Shown piece by piece: positions 40,146 to 49,045 of a DNA stretch of 64,000 bases. The DNA lies in assembly GCF_016595245.1 (NCBI RefSeq), contig NZ_JAENHM010000034.1, forward strand, positions 224-64,223, read 5' to 3'. The position numbers and the translations under genes were made by a program. The notes under the pieces were generated by a model that saw nothing but the letters and a program-made list of their open reading frames with translations, was not told the origin of the DNA and ran no database searches. How positions within the stretch are numbered: the stretch's first letter is position 1; every line of letters starts with the position of its first letter. The stretch comes from Azospirillum endophyticum (GTDB lineage Bacteria; Pseudomonadota; Alphaproteobacteria; Azospirillales; Azospirillaceae).

Positions 40146-40973
40146 TCACGCCCGAAGCTTCCGACCGAGGATCGAGCTTCCAACCACCGTCATCAGGATG
40201 GTGACGGCCAGAAGGATGAAGGCCAGAGACGCGCCGAACGGCCAGTTGCTGACCCGGCTGAACTGGTCGTAGACCGCCGGAGCCATCATCTGAAACTGCG
40301 GGCCGCCGAGCAGCACCGGCGTGGCATAGGCATTCATGCACAGGATGAACACCAGGACGCTGCCGGCCACGACCCCGGGAGTCGCCAATGGCAAGATCAC
40401 CCGGCGGAAAACGGTCAGGGGCCGTGCGCCGAGATTGGCCGCCGCTTCTTCCGCCTGCCGGGGAATGCCCTCGATCACCGCGGAAAGCGTCAGCACCATA
40501 TAGGGCAACACCACACCGACGATCCCGACGATCACGGCACCCGGCGTATAGAGCAGTTGGATCGAATGGTCGGAAAGCCCTACACCCTGCAGGGCGGCAT
40601 TGACCAGCCCTTCATTGCCGAGCAGGGCGATCCATCCCGCCGACCGCACGACGTTGCCGACCAGCAGCGGAAACATCGTGAGGATGGTGACCGCGCTCTT
40701 CCATTTGCTTTCCATGCGGGCGAGCCAGTAGGCCGCGGGAAAGGCGAGCAGAACGGTCACCAGCGTGCAGCCGACCGCTACCCCGAGAGTGGTGGCCAGC
40801 ACGCGCTGATAATAGGGATCGGCGACGGCGCGCAGATAGTTCTCGGCCGTCAGTGCTTCGACCATCAGCGACATCGCGTCGTAATGGTTCAGCGAGATGC
40901 GGGCCATCATCAGCATGGGCGCGATGAGCAGCGTGCAAACCAGCAATCCCGCCGGCAGGATGAAGATCGCCAT
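40146..40973 (-). CDS. ABC transporter permease, polyamine/spermidine class (PotB-like)
   Basis: 275 residues, six hydrophobic spans. The EAA loop EEAAANLGARPLTVFRRVILP (about 194-214) marks an inner-membrane import permease of the POPT family. It is the last gene of the leftward ABC operon, 9 bp after the binding-protein gene. The substrate is not shown by the permease alone. Confidence 0.93.
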   Translation of the reverse strand: MAIFILPAGLLVCTLLIAPMLMMARISLNHYDAMSLMVEALTAENYLRAVADPYYQRVLATTLGVAVGCTLVTVLLAFPAAYWLARMESKWKSAVTILTMFPLLVGNVVRSAGWIALLGNEGLVNAALQGVGLSDHSIQLLYTPGAVIVGIVGVVLPYMVLTLSAVIEGIPRQAEEAAANLGARPLTVFRRVILPLATPGVVAGSVLVFILCMNAYATPVLLGGPQFQMMAPAVYDQFSRVSNWPFGASLAFILLAVTILMTVVGSSILGRKLRA

Positions 40974-40982
40974 GGCTCGACA

Positions 40983-42011
40983 TCACCCCTTGAAGTCTTT
41001 GTTCCAGAAGTCGAGCATCTCGGCCTGGTTGTTGGCGAGATAGCCGAAATCCGGAGTCCAGAAGCGCGCCTGCTCGGCTTCGGTGAAATTCACCTGCTTA
41101 TCGAGAGCGGGGTCGAGGGGAGCGTCCGACACCGTCGGCACATAGCCCATCTTGGCGGCGAACGCCTTCTGCGCCGACGGCTCCAGCATGGCGTTCACAT
41201 ATTTCAGGGCGTTTTCCTTGTTGCGGGCGTTCTTCGGGACCGCCACCTCGTACACGGTCGGAAAGGCGCCTTCATCGGCGACCACGTGGCCGAGCGGAAT
41301 GCCCGACTGCTTCCACATGTAGCCGCGTGCGGCGGCAATGATGGTGATCCAGATGTCTTCCGATTTCAGCGCCGCCGCCACGGCTTCAGTCGATGCGAGA
41401 ACCTTGACATCGAGAGACCGCCACTCCATCAACTTCTTCTTGGCCGGCCCGAAATCGGACATCGAACCGCCCCCGGCAATGGCGGCGAAGGCGGTGTTCG
41501 TCGTAAACAGGAAATCGGACAGTCCGATCTTGCCGCGATATTTCGGATCCCAAAGATCGTGGATCGATTTCGGAGGGGTCGGAACGCGTTCTGTGTTGTA
41601 GACGATGGTGTGTGCCGAATAGATCTGCGGCACCGAATGCGTTTTCTTGAGAAAAGGCAGGACTTTCGAAAGACGCGGCACGATCTTTTCGGTGACGGGT
41701 TCCAGCGCATTCTGCCGGGTTGCGGCGTACATGTCGAAATCCGCGAGGCAGGCGACGTCCATGCTGCCGCGCCGATTCTGGCATTCGGCAAGCAGCTTGG
41801 TGCGGCGGGGCACAGGGCCGGAAATGTCCTGAAGCACCTGGATGCCCATCGGCTTCATGATGGCGTTGTCGACGGTTTCGCGCAGCAGGTCGCCGTAATC
41901 CCCGCCCCAGGTCCCGACGACCATCTGCGGATCGTCGGCGAAGGCAAGGCGCGGCAACAATGTGGAAGCGGCGGCGGCACCGATCAATCCGCGACGGGTC
42001 ATCTCGATCAT
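40983..42011 (-). CDS. ABC transporter substrate-binding protein, polyamine-class
   Basis: 342 residues. A twin-arginine-like signal (MTRRGLIGAAAASTLLPRLA, about 4-23) ends at AFA. The mature part begins VVGTWGGDYGD and includes IYSAHTIVYNTERVPTPP and DLWDPKYRGKIGL, typical of PotD/PotF and thiamine-class binding proteins. It captures ligand in the periplasm. The start at 42011 has GGAAGGAAC upstream. Ligand unknown; the neighbouring hydrolase suggests an ester or amide compound. Confidence 0.92.
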   Translation of the reverse strand: MIEMTRRGLIGAAAASTLLPRLAFADDPQMVVGTWGGDYGDLLRETVDNAIMKPMGIQVLQDISGPVPRRTKLLAECQNRRGSMDVACLADFDMYAATRQNALEPVTEKIVPRLSKVLPFLKKTHSVPQIYSAHTIVYNTERVPTPPKSIHDLWDPKYRGKIGLSDFLFTTNTAFAAIAGGGSMSDFGPAKKKLMEWRSLDVKVLASTEAVAAALKSEDIWITIIAAARGYMWKQSGIPLGHVVADEGAFPTVYEVAVPKNARNKENALKYVNAMLEPSAQKAFAAKMGYVPTVSDAPLDPALDKQVNFTEAEQARFWTPDFGYLANNQAEMLDFWNKDFKG

Positions 42012-42040
42012 GGTCTCGTTCCTTCCGGTTGGTGTGACGA

Positions 42041-43093
42041 TCAAACGGGAAGCAGCCGCCCGGCCACCGGATCCCAGCTGACGCTGACGGTGTCGCCTGG
42101 CTTGAGTTGGTGGAGCGGATCGGCGCGGGACGGTGTGGGACGGATCGCCGTCAAGGTCGTGCCGCCGAGTTCGAGCCGGTATTCGGTCTGCGCCCCGAGA
42201 TAGAGGATGTTGGAAAGCTTGGCCGGCACGCCGCTGCCGCCCGCTCCCGGCTGCAACGCGATGCGTTCCGGGCGCAAGGCGAACACCGTGGCGTCGCCGG
42301 TCGCCCCGCGGACGTCGCACGGAAGGAGATCGCCGCTGCGGCTGCGCAGTGCGCCGCCTTCGACGGTCCCGGGGATGAGATTGCAGCGGCCGACGAAGTC
42401 GGCGACGAACGTGTCGGCCGGATTCTCATAGAGGTCTTCGGCCGTGCCGATCTGTCGGACCCTGCCGCCCTCCATCACCACCAGACGGTCGGACATGGTC
42501 AAAGCCTCCTCCTGGTCGTGGGTGACCATCAGGGTCGTCAGGCCGAGCCGCTGCTGCAACGCCCGGATCTCGTCCCTCACTTCGGCGCGCAGCTTGGCAT
42601 CCAGATTGGAGAGGGGTTCGTCGAGCAGGAGGACGGCGGGATTGACGACCAGGGCACGGGCCAGGGCCACCCGCTGCTGCTGCCCCCCGGACAGCTGGCG
42701 CGGCAGGCGATCGGCGAGATGGCGGAGCCGGACCAGGTCCAGGGCCTCCGCGATGCGGGCGTCGCGCTCGGCCCGGCCCACCTTGCGCATCTCCAGGCCG
42801 AAGCCGACATTGCCGGCGACGCTCATATGCGGAAACAGGGCGTAGGACTGGAAGACCATTCCGGTTTCGCGGGCGTAGGGCGGTGCACCGGTCACATCCC
42901 GCCCGCCGATGACCACCACACCCTGCGTCGGCTCGATGAAACCCGCGACCATGCGCAAGGTGGTGGTCTTGCCGCAGCCGGACGGTCCCAGGAGCGAGAC
43001 GAGTTCACCCTGCCCGACATCGATGTCGACCTGCTGAACGGCGACCGCCGTGCCATATTCCTTGCGAAGTCCCTTGAGAAGAAGCGTGCCCAT
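42041..43093 (-). CDS. ABC transporter ATPase, PotA-like
   Basis: 350 residues. Walker A LGPSGCGKTTT (about 35-45), signature LSGGQQQRVALARAL (about 136-150), Walker B VLLLDEPLSNLDA and the H-loop THDQEEA are followed by a C-terminal TOBE domain (about 270-345, FALRPERIALQPG). AGGGGACATCC precedes the ATG. It pairs with the two permeases. Confidence 0.97.
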   Translation of the reverse strand: MGTLLLKGLRKEYGTAVAVQQVDIDVGQGELVSLLGPSGCGKTTTLRMVAGFIEPTQGVVVIGGRDVTGAPPYARETGMVFQSYALFPHMSVAGNVGFGLEMRKVGRAERDARIAEALDLVRLRHLADRLPRQLSGGQQQRVALARALVVNPAVLLLDEPLSNLDAKLRAEVRDEIRALQQRLGLTTLMVTHDQEEALTMSDRLVVMEGGRVRQIGTAEDLYENPADTFVADFVGRCNLIPGTVEGGALRSRSGDLLPCDVRGATGDATVFALRPERIALQPGAGGSGVPAKLSNILYLGAQTEYRLELGGTTLTAIRPTPSRADPLHQLKPGDTVSVSWDPVAGRLLPV

Positions 43094-43156
43094 CGGATGT
43101 CCCCTGTTCCCGGCCGGTGCGCCGGCCGGCCGAATTCTTGTCAGATCGCCGCCTTG

Positions 43157-43957
43157 TCAGACGACGCGCGACAGCTTCACGAAGCGGTCGGTAACCACCA
43201 TCAGTGCCGCCACGATCAGGATCTGGATCGTCGCCACCGCGGCCAGCGTCGGATCCATGCGGAATTCCAGGTAGTTCAGCATCGCCACCGGCAGCGTCGT
43301 CTTGCCGGGTCCGACCAGGAGCAGCGTCAGCTCCAGGTTTTCGAAGCTCTGAATGAAGGAGAACATGCAGGCGGCGACGATCCCCGGCCGCAGCATCGGC
43401 AGCGTGACACGCCGAAACACCGTCCACGGCCGGGCGCCAAGGTTGGCCGCCGCCTCTTCGACGACGCGGTCCAGCCCCTGCAGGCTGGCGGTGACGACAC
43501 GCACCGTCCAGGGGATGGTCAGCAGGATATGGGCCCCGACCAGACCGGGCATCGTACCGACCACGTCCTGGTCCAGTCCATTTTCGATCTTCAGGTAGAA
43601 AAGATAGAGTGCCGTGCCGGCCACGACGCCGGGAACCGCGAGCGGCCCGAGCAGCAGCGTGCCGATGGCTCCCTTGGCCGGGATGGAACTGCGCGCCAAT
43701 GACAGCGCCGCTGCCGTTCCAAGCGGCACGCCGATCACCGTCGCCATCAGGGCGACCTGCACGCTGATGGCGAAGCCGGTGGCGAATTCGCTCCTGGCCC
43801 AGGCGTTCGCGTACCAATGCAGGGTGAAGCCGCTTGGCGGGAACGACACGATCTCCTCATTGAAGAGGCTGATGAGCATCACCATCACCACCGGAACCAG
43901 CATCAGCAGGTAGGTGAAGACGACAGCCCCCCGGAAAGCCAGACGCGTCGCAGTCAT
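43157..43957 (-). CDS. ABC transporter permease, PotC-like
   Basis: 266 residues, six spans starting with AVVFTYLLMLVPVVMVMLIS (about 10-29). The EAA loop is EEAAANLGARPWTVFRRVTLP (about 167-187). The start at 43957 has GGAGGATC upstream and overlaps the stop of the GAF gene by 4 bp. Partner of the other permease. Confidence 0.94.
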   Translation of the reverse strand: MTATRLAFRGAVVFTYLLMLVPVVMVMLISLFNEEIVSFPPSGFTLHWYANAWARSEFATGFAISVQVALMATVIGVPLGTAAALSLARSSIPAKGAIGTLLLGPLAVPGVVAGTALYLFYLKIENGLDQDVVGTMPGLVGAHILLTIPWTVRVVTASLQGLDRVVEEAAANLGARPWTVFRRVTLPMLRPGIVAACMFSFIQSFENLELTLLLVGPGKTTLPVAMLNYLEFRMDPTLAAVATIQILIVAALMVVTDRFVKLSRVV

Positions 43958-44487
43958 CGGCGATCCTCCGCGTGTGTTGTGGACGCTTCGAGAAAAGCGG
44001 GAACGGCCATATGCGCCAGGGCTTCGACGACCGGCAGATGGCCTTCGTGGAAATGGCCGGAGCCATGCAGAAGGTTGACCTGCCCCAGAACTGCCCCGTT
44101 CCACCGGACCGGCATGTTGAGGATGCTGCCGCATTCCAGCGCCAGGATCTTGGCATGATCGGGAAAGTCCCGCTCGATATCCTCCCGGTGCCGTCCGAGA
44201 TAGGGCATGCCCGAGGTCAGCACCCGCTTCATCGTCGGCGCCTCGTCCAGCGACTTTCTGCCCGACGCCGGATAGACGTCGGGTCTGCTGCTGTAGAGCC
44301 GGTCCGCCGCCCGGATTTCCGGACGATGGAGAAGCACGGTGAAGAGGCGGTGGCCCAAGAGTTCTCCCAACAGCCGGTCGAGCATGCCGAAGCTGGCCGC
44401 AGGTTGGTCATCGCCACCGAGTGCCCGGGCAAGGGACGTCAGCGCGTCGAGTGCGATGGCCGGCCGTCGGCATGCCGGCTCCGTCAT
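43954..44487 (-). CDS. GAF-domain protein
   Basis: 177 residues, a single GAF domain (about 12-165) without an output domain. Its core ECGSILNMPVRWNGAVLGQ and VNLLHGSGHFHEGHL resemble the small GAF proteins found beside amino-acid racemase/hydantoin or opine catabolic genes. It might bind the imported ligand or regulate the hydrolase. It overlaps both neighbours by ATGA, so is tightly coupled to the hydrolase and the permease. Confidence 0.85.
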   Translation of the reverse strand: MTEPACRRPAIALDALTSLARALGGDDQPAASFGMLDRLLGELLGHRLFTVLLHRPEIRAADRLYSSRPDVYPASGRKSLDEAPTMKRVLTSGMPYLGRHREDIERDFPDHAKILALECGSILNMPVRWNGAVLGQVNLLHGSGHFHEGHLPVVEALAHMAVPAFLEASTTHAEDRR

Positions 44488-46346
44488 GAGGATGCTCCGT
44501 CGATCCCGATCATGGGAAGTTCGATCGCCGACGCATGGTCGCCGCCGAACAGCACCCGCAGGAGCGGTGGACGGCCATGCGGAACCTGGCCGCAGTGGTC
44601 GGCATCGGCACCGGCGATCGACAGGCGGATACGGCTTCCGGCATCGAAACGCCAAGCCACCGGCAGCAGCGGAATGCGAATGCGTTCGACCCGGCCGGGT
44701 GTGAGCGGCTTGGCGTCCGCACGCGTGAAGCTGCGGAACGGCCATGTGGTGCGGTATGTCTCCGGAGCGGGCGTCTCCTTGCGGTGCAGGGCGCGCAGCA
44801 ATCCTTCGGTGACGTAATGCTCGCGGCCGTCGGCAAGAACCTCGGTCAGGTAGATGAACAGCGCCGCGTCGGGTTCGCTGGATGCAAGCCAGAGGTCAGC
44901 CAGCCCGTGCCCCGCCAGTTCCATCTGTCGGTCCAGCGGTTCGGAGTCGTAGCTCAGCATACGGTCGGTGCGGCCCTGCCAGTCGGCGTAATAGCTCCGG
45001 CTGTCGATCCCGGCAATGCGTTCGTAGCGGGTCCCCGAGCCGGTACCGATCGAAAAATCGACCTTGTATTCGTTCTCCCCCGCCACGTCATCCGAACCGG
45101 CCGCGCCCGGCTCGGCCAAGCGCCGCCCGGCAGACAGGGCATAACGCCGTCCGGTCTCCACCGGCGGCCAATGATCGGCGGCCCGCCATTCCTGCGCGTG
45201 CATGGCGAAGTAGTGGATTGGGGCCTCCGCGGCCAGCCCGGTGTCCATCCCCAGGAGATAAGTGTCGAAGAAACGCAGCACTTCGCCCAGCAGAGGGAAG
45301 TCCGCCTCGATGCTCGACCGCCAGGGCGAGACGTCGATGCGGGCGCCATGATCCCATGGCCCCAGCAGCAGATGACGCCTGTTCCGCTCCAGCGTCAGGT
45401 AACGGGAAATCGCGCCGTTCATGTAGCCGGCCCCGTCGCACCAGCCCGAAACCGATAGGACGGCGACGTCCGGTCGGACCCCGCCCGAAACCGAATAGGG
45501 GCTGAAAGAGGCCGAGCTGAAGTCCGGATCATAGGGCAGACCTTCCTCGCGAAAGGTGAATTCGGCCATGAAATCGGTCTGGCGGAAGTTGCCGTAATGC
45601 TCGCGGACGGCCTCGCGGGCGAGGCTGCCGTCGGGATCGGCGTCGACTGGCTGCGGTCCTTCGTAATCCGGATTGTTGAAATAGGAGAATTGCTGAAGCA
45701 CGTCGCGCCGGTCATGGTCGAGACCGATCATCAGGTCGTCGTAAACCTTGGTCAGCGCCTTCAGCTGGATGCCGCCGGGAAAATAATTGTCGGCGTAGGT
45801 GTCCCACACCGAGAAGAGCGGCGCGATCGCCTTGACCGCCGGATGGCCGGTGCTCGCCAGGAAATCCGACGCGGCCCCCAGGTAGGATACCCCGGTGGCG
45901 CCGACCACGCCGTCGGACCAGGATTGCGACACCACCCAGTCGACGATCTCGCGGCTGTCCTCGCGCTCCTTGGGTGAGCGGAAACTGTCGCGCGTGCCAA
46001 AGCTCGCACCGGTGCCCCGCACGTCGACCACGACCACGGCATAGCCGCGGGGAACGAAGAAATCGCGGAACTTGCCCGTATTCGGATTGACCTCGCCGCT
46101 ACCGCCGGGACGCAGCTTGAACCGGCGGTAATAGGGTGTGAACAACATGATGGTCGGAAAGCGGGGTCGAACAGCTTCGGGCGAATTCGCTTGCGGGATG
46201 TAAAAATCGACCGCAAGCCGGCACCCGTCGCGCATGGCGACGTAGCAGGATTGGGGGGATACGACGCTGTAATCGGGCTGACGGCTGGCAACATAGTCTG
46301 CTGGCGAGACCTGCCAACCACCACGAGCCTTCATGTCCGCTTCCAT
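44484..46346 (-). CDS. CocE/NonD-family (S15-type) hydrolase
   Basis: About 620 residues. The alpha/beta-hydrolase core has the oxyanion VDVRGTGASFG and the nucleophile Ser in GATGVSYLGAA (about residue 154), the Asp in SGWCDGAGY and the His in LLGPWDHGAR. The C-terminal beta-jelly-roll (about 400-610) is characteristic of cocaine esterase/X-Pro dipeptidyl-peptidase. No signal peptide, so cytoplasmic: it would cleave an ester or amide brought in by the ABC importer. The start is likely 46346 (GAGGATAT upstream); 46367 and 46334 are alternatives. Confidence 0.93.
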   Translation of the reverse strand: MEADMKARGGWQVSPADYVASRQPDYSVVSPQSCYVAMRDGCRLAVDFYIPQANSPEAVRPRFPTIMLFTPYYRRFKLRPGGSGEVNPNTGKFRDFFVPRGYAVVVVDVRGTGASFGTRDSFRSPKEREDSREIVDWVVSQSWSDGVVGATGVSYLGAASDFLASTGHPAVKAIAPLFSVWDTYADNYFPGGIQLKALTKVYDDLMIGLDHDRRDVLQQFSYFNNPDYEGPQPVDADPDGSLAREAVREHYGNFRQTDFMAEFTFREEGLPYDPDFSSASFSPYSVSGGVRPDVAVLSVSGWCDGAGYMNGAISRYLTLERNRRHLLLGPWDHGARIDVSPWRSSIEADFPLLGEVLRFFDTYLLGMDTGLAAEAPIHYFAMHAQEWRAADHWPPVETGRRYALSAGRRLAEPGAAGSDDVAGENEYKVDFSIGTGSGTRYERIAGIDSRSYYADWQGRTDRMLSYDSEPLDRQMELAGHGLADLWLASSEPDAALFIYLTEVLADGREHYVTEGLLRALHRKETPAPETYRTTWPFRSFTRADAKPLTPGRVERIRIPLLPVAWRFDAGSRIRLSIAGADADHCGQVPHGRPPLLRVLFGGDHASAIELPMIGIDGASS

Positions 46347-46374
46347 TTCATATCCTCGGTTGCTCATAATTTAA

Positions 46375-46390
46375 GCACAAATGCATGTGC
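46375..46390. promoter_or_regulatory. Palindrome in the hydrolase/LysR divergent promoter
   Basis: GCACA-N6-TGTGC is a perfect inverted repeat in the 129-bp divergent region. It is 29 bp from the hydrolase start codon and 85 bp from the LysR start, a candidate LysR-type operator. Confidence 0.45.
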
Positions 46391-46475
46391 CCATAAGATT
46401 GACTTCCGCCACTATGTGTGTCAAATGCGTTATATACCTCTTAATATGCGAAAAACGCACAAAAGGACGACAGGC

Positions 46476-47450
46476 ATGGCCAGCCAGCGGGAGCTTGAGG
46501 CGCTACGCGCGTTCGTCGAAAGCGGATCGGTGTCGCAAGCGGCGGAAAGGTTGGGGCGGACCCAGCCCCAGGTCGGACGGCTGCTGACCGCGCTGGAGGA
46601 GGAGGTCGGATTTCCGATCTTCAGCCGGGACACCCGGCCGTTGACCCTGACCCGTGAAGGGCGGGAGTTCTATTCACAGGTGGAACGGGTTCTATCCGGA
46701 TATGACGGGCTGAAGCGCTTCGCCGCGCAGATGCGCCAGGGGCGGCGTGATCATGTCCGCGTCCTGACCGCCCCATTCATCGCCCATGCGATCGTCGCCG
46801 ACGCCGTGGCCGCCCTCGCGGCGACGTCGCCGAGTTTCACGGCGTCGATCGAGTCCCGCGTGCGCCTCGATATCGAAACCTGGGTGGGGCAGGAAACCTT
46901 CGATCTCGGCATCACCGTGCTTCCGCTGTCCCATCCCGCATTCAAGACCGAGGAATTCCTGAGGACGGAAGCGATGGTCGCAATGCTTCCCGACCATCCT
47001 TTCGCACATTATGACAGTGTGGATTTCCTCGACCTGATCGAAGTGGACGTCATCGTCATGCACCCGCGATCGATCATTCGCCAGCATCTTGAACGCCTGT
47101 GCCGGGAGACCGGGAAAACGCTGAAGAGTCGCTTCGAGGCGACCAATGGGGTCATCGCTTGCCAGCTTGCCGGACGCGGTCTCGGCTGCTGCCTGTCCGA
47201 TCCCTTCGTCGCTCAATCCAGTGGAGTGCCGAACCTCGTCCTGAAGCCGTTTCGACCGGCCTTCCCGCTGCAGTACGGCTTTCTCTATCCCACGTGGCAG
47301 TCGCGATCACCGGCGGTCGACGAATTGGCAAGCGAAATCGCCCGGATCGCACATGCCCAGCATCTGCTGCTCAATGTGCATCCGGAGAATACCGCCGGAG
47401 CTGCTGCACCCAGAGTGCGATCGGTTCAGACGGACTCGTCTCAAGCATGA
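46476..47450 (+). CDS. LysR-family transcriptional regulator
   Basis: 324 residues. The helix-turn-helix (FVESGSVSQAAERLGRTQPQ, about 11-30) is followed by LTREGREFY and an effector-binding domain (about 90-290). Divergent from the hydrolase/GAF/ABC operon, which it probably controls in response to the imported substrate. AAAAGGACGAC precedes the ATG. Confidence 0.93.
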   Translation: MASQRELEALRAFVESGSVSQAAERLGRTQPQVGRLLTALEEEVGFPIFSRDTRPLTLTREGREFYSQVERVLSGYDGLKRFAAQMRQGRRDHVRVLTAPFIAHAIVADAVAALAATSPSFTASIESRVRLDIETWVGQETFDLGITVLPLSHPAFKTEEFLRTEAMVAMLPDHPFAHYDSVDFLDLIEVDVIVMHPRSIIRQHLERLCRETGKTLKSRFEATNGVIACQLAGRGLGCCLSDPFVAQSSGVPNLVLKPFRPAFPLQYGFLYPTWQSRSPAVDELASEIARIAHAQHLLLNVHPENTAGAAAPRVRSVQTDSSQA

Positions 47451-47469
47451 AGCAAACGGAAAATCAAAT

Positions 47470-47515
47470 CTTGGAGTCTGCCAGGTGATCCAATAAGCAT
47501 CTGGCAGACTCCAAG
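47470..47515 (-). terminator. Terminator hairpin between convergent LysR and LivJ-type genes
   Basis: Perfect 15-bp arms (CTTGGAGTCTGCCAG/CTGGCAGACTCCAAG) with a 16-nt loop. Read leftward it is followed by a T-rich run (ATTTGATTTT), as needed after the LivJ-type gene; it may also end the LysR transcript. Confidence 0.75.
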
Positions 47516-47530
47516 GGCGAGATTCAGAAG

Positions 47531-48640
47531 TTACTTCTGGGCCACCATCTTGGGCTGGCCGTTGCTCCAGACATACATGACGTAGTTGGGCTTGGTGATG
47601 TCGCCCTTCTTGTCGAATTCCACCGGACCGACGACGGTGTCGAAGCTGTTGGCATGCAGCGCCTTCGCCAGCTTGCCGCTGCCGGCGCTGCCGGACTTCT
47701 GCAAGCCCTCGGCGATGACCTGGACCGCGGCATAGCTGTAGAAGGCAAAGTTGCCCGGCTCGGGCAGCCCGGCCTTCTTGAAGGCGGCGATCAGCTCCTG
47801 CGCCTTGGGATCGTTGGCGGCCGACGGGCTGTCGGTGTACAGCGTGCCCTCGCCGCCCGGACCGGTGATCGCCCAGTATTCCTGGTTGTTCAGGCCGTCG
47901 CCGGCGATGAATTGCGGCTTCAGCCCTTGCTCATGCGCCTGGCGCACGATCAGGCCCAGCTCCGGATGGTAGCCACCGTAATAGACGGCATCGATGCTCT
48001 TGTCCTTCAGGCTGGTGACCAGCGCCGAAAAATCCTTTTCGCCGGCCGTGATCGAGCCGCGATAGGCGACCTTGCCGCCGGCCTTCTCCAGCGTCTCCAC
48101 CACGACGTCGGCCAGCCCCTTGCCATAGGCCTGCTTGTCGTCGAGCACGGCGATGTTCTTGCCCTTGAAGGTCTGGGCCAGATAGTTGCCGGCGACCACG
48201 CCCTGCTGGTCATCGCGGCCGCAGACGCGGAAGATGTTCGGATGACCCTTGGCGGTCAGCAGCGGGTTGGTGGCGGTCGGGGTGACCATCACCACGCCTT
48301 CCTCCTGGTAGACGTCGGCCGCCGGGATGCTGGCGCCGGAGCAGAGATGGCCGACCACCGCGGTGACCTGATCGCGCACGAACTGGTTGGCAACGGCCAC
48401 CGCCTGACGCGGATCGCAAGCGTCGTCGCCCACCTTCAGCACCAGCTTCTGGCCCAGCACGCCACCCTTGGCGTTGATGTCCGCGATCGCCTGCTTGGCG
48501 CCATACACCGACTGCTCGCCCAGGGCCGCCACAGGTCCGGTGGTCGCCGTGCCGAGACCGATCACGATATCGGCCTGCGCCGTGCCGAAGCCGGCCAGCA
48601 GCGTCGTCGCGCTGACGAAGGAGAGGACGGTGAGACGCAT
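47531..48640 (-). CDS. Branched-chain amino-acid-type ABC substrate-binding protein (LivJ-like)
   Basis: 369 residues. A signal peptide (about 1-22, ending AQA) is followed by IVIGLGTATTGPVAALGEQS, VVGHLCSGASIPAADVYQEE (Ser and Thr ligand-binding region) and the Leu/Ile/Val-binding fold. No permease or ATPase genes adjoin, so it works with a system encoded elsewhere. GGGAGAACC precedes the ATG. Confidence 0.95.
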   Translation of the reverse strand: MRLTVLSFVSATTLLAGFGTAQADIVIGLGTATTGPVAALGEQSVYGAKQAIADINAKGGVLGQKLVLKVGDDACDPRQAVAVANQFVRDQVTAVVGHLCSGASIPAADVYQEEGVVMVTPTATNPLLTAKGHPNIFRVCGRDDQQGVVAGNYLAQTFKGKNIAVLDDKQAYGKGLADVVVETLEKAGGKVAYRGSITAGEKDFSALVTSLKDKSIDAVYYGGYHPELGLIVRQAHEQGLKPQFIAGDGLNNQEYWAITGPGGEGTLYTDSPSAANDPKAQELIAAFKKAGLPEPGNFAFYSYAAVQVIAEGLQKSGSAGSGKLAKALHANSFDTVVGPVEFDKKGDITKPNYVMYVWSNGQPKMVAQK

Positions 48641-49045
48641 GATTGGTTCTCCCAGAATGACCGTTTCGTGCCGGACCCTATCCGCCGGCCCGGGCACGGA
48701 TCCTTTTCTGACCGATAAGACAAGAATTTGAAAGCGCGATCATGGGTTTCGCAGCGCTCCGAACGGGACCGCGACCGTTCGCCGCCCTCGGTCGATTTCC
48801 CGTTATTAGAGATTTTGATAAATTATTGGACGTATCTTTCGCTTACGCCCGCATCCGGGAAAGCAAGGTTGGTCGAGTGAAAGATCCGGGATGATCCGGG
48901 TCCCCGGCGTGGCCGCCGCGACGGAGGTCTTCCCGTCGGACCTTGCCGCCCGCGCCGCTCCCTGCCCGGAGAGCGTGAACCGGAAAGACAGGACAAGCGC
49001 CGCTCCGCGCTGTTGTGAAAGGATACGGATGGGAGAGGGACGACC
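48641..49045. other. Divergent gene-free region
   Basis: About 405 bp between the LivJ-type gene (leftward) and the MBL gene (rightward). The AT-rich stretch at about 48805-48845 (TTATTAGAGATTTTGATAAA) is a likely promoter area. No further gene or repeat is supported. Confidence 0.4.
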
